The notes below the pieces were generated by a model. It was not told the DNA's origin. It searched no databases and worked only from the letters and a program-made list of their open reading frames with translations. A program made the position numbers and the translations under genes. Below, one piece after another: positions 7,025 to 10,916 of a stretch of 10,916 nt of DNA. How positions within the stretch are numbered: the first letter of the stretch is position 1; every line of letters begins with the position of its first letter. The stretch comes from Cruorifilaria tuberocauda (taxonomy: Eukaryota > Nematoda > Chromadorea > Rhabditida > Onchocercidae), in contig JABVXU010001070.1 of assembly GCA_013365365.1 (NCBI GenBank), forward strand, positions 1 through 10,916. The letters are read 5' to 3'.

Positions 7025-7700
7025 TCAACTATAAATTTTTTTCTTTGTCATACGAAAAAAATTAATATAAAATACCATAAAATAAAATATAATATAGTAA
7101 TATATAAAATACATAAAATAAAATATAATATATAACTTTGTCATACAAAAATAAAACAAGTGGAATAAATATAATAAACAAATAGATAAAAGTAAAATAT
7201 AATAAATAAAATAGTAAAAAAATAAATAAGTAAAAATAAGTAAAATAAAATAAGTATGAAAATATGAAATAAATATATATAAAATGAAATACAATATATA
7301 AAATAAAATGTAAAATGAAATAGAATATATAAAAAGAAGTATACCATGAAATAAATATACAGAATAGAATATATAATTAAATACAATATATAAAATAAAA
7401 TATACAATGAAATAGAATATATAAAAAGAAATATACCATGAAATAAATATACAAAATAAAATATATAATTAAATACGATATATAAAATAAAATATACTAT
7501 AAAGTATAATGTACGAAAAATAAAAAAAAATATATATATATAAAATGTATAAAATAAAATACAATACATAAAATAAAATATACAATGAAATAGAATACAT
7601 AAAAAGAAATATACCATAGAATAAATATACAAAATAAAATATATAATTAAATACAATACATAAAATAAAATATACAATGAAATATAATATATAGAAAAGA
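7025..7700. repeat. A/T-only field with ~92-bp higher-order repeat
   Basis: Words such as AAAATAAAATATA and ATACAATATATAAAATAAAA alternate throughout. From about 7314 a longer unit repeats, starting AATGAAATAGAATA, passing through AAAAAGAAATATACCATGAA and ending AAAATAAAATATAC. Starts lie at 7314, 7406, 7584 and about 7676, and a divergent unit occupies 7498-7583. Spacing is therefore about 92 bp or twice about 89 bp. The longest frame in the window, 178 codons on the minus strand at 7141-7677, is the T-rich complement of this field. Since 92 is not a multiple of three the peptide repeats in different frames, so it is not called as a gene. Confidence 0.85.
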
Positions 7701-8240
7701 AGACTAACTTAAAATATATTTAAATAGTAATTTTCATTATTGAAATTTTTAATAAAAAAGGAAGAAATTTTTTGAGAATAAAGAGAAAAAAAAAAAGTTT
7801 GTTTTTCAACGCAATCTTCTCATTCATTCATTCATTCATTTCAGCTATTAAATATATGCTATTTATCATAGCTAAAAGTTCCATTTCATCAAGCCGTCAG
7901 TTGCTGTTTTCTTTTTTTCTGTATTCGAATTGAATGAATGAATTGAAATACTCGTTTACTTAATCAATAAATAACATTACACAATTCTGAAATTATGTTT
8001 TGATAAAAATGAATTGCAAGCAGAGTACATCGATTACATATCTCTCTTTCGTAATCATTTGCTTTTTTGAAAATTTTACTCTCATTGATCGATTTTTATT
8101 TTTTTTTTTTCTTTACACTTTTATTATTCAAATCATTTATCAATAATAAATTAATTGCTAACTTTTTTTTTTACTTCAATTACTCAATCAGATTAATTAA
8201 TTAGCTAATTACTCGATAAAGATTAATTATTCTAGAAAGG
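7701..8240. other. AT-rich DNA with inverted ATTC runs, no gene seen
   Basis: (CATT)5 at 7821-7840 and TGAATGAATGAATT at 7931-7944 are inverted versions of the same tetranucleotide and could pair across about 90 bases. Between them a slightly GC-richer segment follows a TTTCAG acceptor-like site (ending 7844), but no donor or long frame supports an exon. The rest is T-rich with TTAATTA words. Confidence 0.5.
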
Positions 8241-8242
8241 TA

Positions 8243-8535
8243 AAAAAGGTTAATTATGCTATAATAGCAATTTTTTATTAATTATTAAAAAGATTAATTA
8301 CTCTATAGTGGCAAGTTTTTTTTTTTTTATTAATTATCAAAAAGGTTAATTACTCTATAGCAGTAACTTTTATTAAATTATGAACAAGATTAATTATTCT
8401 ATAATAGGAACTTTTTATTAACTTCAAAAAGGTTAATTATTATCAAAAAGGTCAAAAGGTCAAAAGGAAATAAGTTTAATTATCAAAAAGTTAAATTACT
8501 TTATAGTAGTAACTTTTTTTTTAAATTATAATTAA
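8243..8535. repeat. 44-58-bp tandem array, AAAAAGGTTAATTACTCTATAG type
   Basis: Six units begin at about 8243, 8287, 8337, 8382, 8425 and 8483. Each runs AAAAAGRTTAATTA, then CTCTATAGTGGCAA or a variant, then a T-run and TTAATTATC. Length varies through the T-run. The fifth unit has lost its middle and gained a local AAAGGTCA expansion. Confidence 0.85.
8449..8470 (+). promoter_or_regulatory. AGGTCA direct repeat (DR2-like), possible nuclear receptor site
   Basis: AGGTCA occurs at 8449-8454 and 8457-8462 with two A bases between, and a degenerate third copy, AGGAAA, follows at 8465-8470. Both full copies are preceded by AA or AAA, matching the extended monomer site AAAGGTCA known for several nuclear receptors. 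It arose by local 8-bp duplication inside a tandem array, so chance is a serious alternative. No promoter or gene is visible beside it. Confidence 0.3.
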
Positions 8536-8625
8536 GAAAATTCGATTGTTAATTTTAATATTTTCTTTACATTTAATTGAAATATACTCTATTAATATCA
8601 TATCTAAGTAATCGATTTATTTAAG

Positions 8626-8643
8626 TAATCAATTTATTGATTA
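8626..8643. other. Palindrome TAATCAATTTATTGATTA
   Basis: Two exact 8-bp arms are separated by TT. A direct repeat of AAGTAATCRATTTATT (about 8606 and 8623) overlaps its left side. The TAATCA/TGATTA words resemble homeodomain-type sites, but at this AT content such matches are expected by chance. Confidence 0.5.
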
Positions 8644-8865
8644 TTTGATATCGATAATTTAGCTTATTTCTTTATTTCAAAAACTGCTTCTTCCATTCTT
8701 TATCATTTATCATTTTTCTTTTTTTATGGTCTTAGTTAACATTTCTCTGCCTATATTATACTTCAACCATTTTACTTTAATACTTTAGTTTTAGTAATTA
8801 TTGATTTTTTTAAAGATTATTAATGTAAAATTTTTTTTTTGGAATATTAAAAATTATTGATTTTC

Positions 8866-9186
8866 ATGCCAAAAATAGTAATCAATAATGAAGAAAGATA
8901 TCAATCTTTGATATATCAATATAAATATTGTAATACAATATCATATTTCATTATTTTAGCAATTATTGATTTTAGAATTAACGGATATCGGAAAATCGAT
9001 ATATTTCAGATCATATTTAAACAACGATTAAATTACTACACACATAGCTTTCTAACTTTTAGTAATTATAATCGATACTTTATTATTTATTCATATTTTC
9101 TTAGATATTTGATAAGTAATTTTAAAATTGTGATTAAAAAAAAAAAAAAAAAACTGGAATCGAGTAATCGATTAATTCAATTATGA
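8866..9186 (+). CDS. Weak ORF, 106 codons, unrecognised
   Basis: An ATG at 8866 opens a frame to TGA at 9184-9186, giving 106 residues. The frame is also open a few codons upstream of the ATG. The predicted peptide is rich in Ile, Tyr, Phe, Asn and Lys, as expected from translating AT-rich DNA. It shows no signal peptide, clear membrane segment, catalytic motif or repeat. Six consecutive Lys codons come from an A18 run at 9136-9153, and the peptide ends with a short Ser/Asn/Arg-containing tail. At this base composition a stop is expected about every 11 codons, so a frame this long is somewhat unusual outside the repeat fields. Only weak evidence favours a gene: no splice sites, no GC rise and no family resemblance. 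It may be chance or a decayed exon. Confidence 0.12.
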   Translation: MPKIVINNEERYQSLIYQYKYCNTISYFIILAIIDFRINGYRKIDIFQIIFKQRLNYYTHSFLTFSNYNRYFIIYSYFLRYLISNFKIVIKKKKKKLESSNRLIQL

Positions 9187-9484
9187 TAATTACTTATGAC
9201 AATTATTAGCTAACAGTTGATAGCATCATTTATTGTATTATTTTCATAGCCTTAAGATCTCTTCAATTGATTTGTTGCTTAGCAAAAAAATGTTTGAAAA
9301 TGGAAAATTATAACAATACTTTTTTTCCATTTCCATTTCCTATTTTCAATTCCAATTTTTTTACGTAAAAATTTTCATAGCAAACTTGAATTTTCATCTT
9401 TTTTTCTTTCCTCCTATTTGTAATAATATTATAAAATACATAAATAGTTTTATTAGCTTTTTGAGATGAATTGAACTTAATGAT
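9187..9484. other. AT-rich DNA, no gene seen
   Basis: Mixed AT sequence. Pyrimidine words CCATTTCCATTTCC near 9328-9341 are the inverse of the GGAAAT units at 810-881. Nothing else was recognised. Confidence 0.5.
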
Positions 9485-9549
9485 AGAAAGAGAGAGAGAG
9501 AGAGAGAGGGAGGGAGAGGGAGAGAGAGAGAGAGAGAGAGAGAGGGAGA
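9485..9549. repeat. GA microsatellite
   Basis: This is a pure purine tract of (GA)n with GGGAGGGAGAGGG interruptions in the middle. It is the reverse-complement counterpart of the CT tract at 1609-1680, including the order of the interruptions. Long purine tracts of this type can form triplex structures in vitro. Confidence 0.95.
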
Positions 9550-9658
9550 AAATCTAATAAAACATCTGCTTTCGAATCAATTCCATCAATCTTCAATATG
9601 ACTCGTATTTTTTTTTCATTGTTTTAATGAAGAAGAAGGATGAATTTATTCGAACAAC

Positions 9659-10545
9659 AATTCTAGTATGAATCTAAATGGTTTATATTGTTTTTCAATA
9701 TTTCCTTCCTTTTACTTTCCCTTTCAAATCGTTTTTTTCTTATTTAGCTTAAGTTCATTTTTCCGTTAAACTTAAAGTCATTTTTTTTTATTAAGCCTGA
9801 ATTCATTTTTGACTAAGCTTAAATAATGATCATTTCTCCACTAGGCTTAAATTAATATTACGAGCTTAAATTAGTAATCATTCTTTTATTAAGCTTAAGT
9901 TCATTTTTCCGTTAAGCTTAAAGTCATTTTTTTTATTAAGCCTGAATTCACTTTTGACTAAGCTTAAATTAATAGTTATTTCTACACTAAGCTTAAATTA
10001 ATATTAAGAGCTTAAATCAGTAATCATTCTTTTATTAAACTTAAGTTCATCTTTTTGCTAAGGTTAAATCCACTTTTTTATTAAGCCTGAATTCATTTTT
10101 GACTAAGCTGAAATTAATATTTCGAGCTTAAATTAGTAATCATTCTTTTATTAAGCTTAAATTCATTTCTTCGTTAAGATTAAAGTTATTTTTTTATTAA
10201 GCTTAAATTAATAATCATTTCTTCACTAAGCTTAAATTAGTATTGCGAGCTTAAATTAGTAATCATTTTTTTTGCTAAGCTTAAATCCATTTTTTTTATT
10301 AAGCTTGAATTCATTTTTGAATAAGCTTAAATTAATGATCATTTTTTTTGCTGAGATTAAATTAATATTTTAAACTTAAATTAGTAATCATTTTTTATTA
10401 GGTTTAAATTAATATTCATCAATTCTAATATGAATCTAAATGGTTTTAATTGTTTTTCAATATTTCCTTCTTTTCACACTCTCTTTCAAATCATTTTTTA
10501 TTAAGCTTAAGTTCACTTTTGATTAAGCTTAAATTAATGTTTTGA
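9659..10545. repeat. TTAAGCTTAA array with higher-order units and duplicated flanks
   Basis: Short monomers of about 23-30 bp carry TAAGCTTAAATT or a variant followed by CATTTTT-type text. They are grouped into larger units that end AGTAATCATTCTTTTATT. The end marks lie at about 9879, 10025, 10141, 10264 and 10389, so unit length falls from about 146 to 116-125 bp as monomers are lost. The 10-mer TTAAGCTTAA is itself a palindrome, and TAAGCTTAA recurs about a dozen times. A ~79-bp non-array sequence starting AATTCTAGTATGAATCTAAA at 9659 recurs at 10421 (AATTCTAATATG...) with roughly nine mismatches by eye, again leading into TTAGCTTAAG or TTAAGCTTAAG. The whole (leader plus array) was therefore tandemly duplicated, and the second array copy is cut short near 10545. 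Confidence 0.88.
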
Positions 10546-10916
10546 GTGTTTTAGCAAATAAAATTGTTAAATATTCTATTATTTATAATTTAATGAGAAA
10601 AAAAAAGAATAGAACGAAGCAGATCAGTTAAAACTTAACCTTGCTTTTTTCTTATCACCTCTTTTACTCTTTATATAATTTGCTAAGTTATTATTAAAAT
10701 TTCTCAAGAATTGTTTTTTAATTTAATCAATTTAAATTTCATTTTCTATTTTTCTCATCACTTCTTTTACTCTTTATGTTATCTGTTAAATTTCGTTTTC
10801 AGCTTCTCAACTATATTATTAATTGATTTGAATTGTTTTAGGCTTTTTTTAATTTTAACTTTTAGAAAGGATAAATGTTAATTAATGGACTTAGAATTTA
10901 TCTTTTGCACTCAATT
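10546..10916. other. AT-rich DNA, no gene seen
   Basis: The stretch contains a loosely duplicated segment: CTTATCACCTCTTTTACTCTT near 10651 and CTCATCACTTCTTTTACTCT near 10754, about 103 bp apart, each followed by TATATAATTTGCTAAGTT-like text. No ORF or exon was recognised. Confidence 0.5.

Noticed and set aside
7025..7294. 89-codon minus-strand ORF
   Set aside because: It overlaps the same A/T repeat field and the 178-codon frame, with low-complexity Tyr/Phe/Ile composition.
7141..7677. 178-codon minus-strand ORF with a hydrophobic, multi-span-like peptide
   Set aside because: It is the T-rich complement of an A/T-only repeat field. The ~92-bp unit is not a multiple of three and the peptide is Tyr/Phe/Ile/Leu low complexity. 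T-rich strands simply lack stops.
7845..7930. GC-richer segment after a TTTCAG acceptor-like site, open for about 28 codons
   Set aside because: No donor was found, the frame ends at a stop, and the acceptor-like site lies next to the CATT microsatellite run.
9819..10530. Many AAGCTT (HindIII) sites, suggesting a cloning artefact
   Set aside because: The sites lie inside a natural tandem array with diverged units, so they reflect the repeat monomer and not vector or linker sequence.

Overview
The window is very AT-rich eukaryotic DNA, mostly non-coding. It is filled with simple tracts, degenerate tandem arrays and foldback sequences. The only segment that reads convincingly as coding is one short internal exon at 3341-3456 on the + strand. 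It has a T-rich TTTTAG acceptor, an AAG|GTAAAA donor, and clearly higher GC than its flanks. The short acceptor, the AT-rich introns and the abundant CT/GA and ATT-type repeats fit an AT-rich invertebrate, perhaps a nematode. The sequence does not settle the taxon. No bacterial operons, rRNA, CRISPR arrays or recognisable transposon proteins were seen.

Layout. 1-152 is a 17/21-bp tandem array running off the left edge. 153-1256 is AT-rich DNA with a duplicated ~90-bp block, a GGAAAT repeat and a perfect 10-bp hairpin. 1257-1397 is a foldback (MITE-like) element with ~46-bp arms. 1509-1680 holds two CT tracts split by a 56-bp palindrome-bounded insert. 1681-2757 is unremarkable A- and T-rich DNA. 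2760-3300 is repeat-derived: GTTTAAGTTAA tandem and inverted units, a duplicated 38-bp block, and a possible decayed tRNA-derived (SINE-like) unit. The exon follows at 3341-3456. Its downstream intron carries a TATAGCGAT satellite (about 3563-4340) and a 21-bp-stem hairpin (4557-4604).

4993-5259 is a 19-21-bp ATTATC array. 5344-6227 is a striking degenerate ACT/AGT trinucleotide field. 7025-7700 is an A/T-only field with a ~92-bp higher-order repeat. 8243-8535 is a ~45-60-bp tandem array that contains a direct repeat of AGGTCA. 8866-9186 is a weak ORF. 9485-9549 is a GA tract. 9659-10545 is a TTAAGCTTAA array with higher-order units and duplicated flanks.

No set of genes working together can be described. 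The exon encodes a Ser/Thr/Asp-rich stretch with an exact match to the DSG-phi-x-S phosphodegron bound by beta-TrCP-type F-box proteins. This is the one functional clue to the host gene. Most long ORFs in the window are by-products of low-complexity or repeat DNA.
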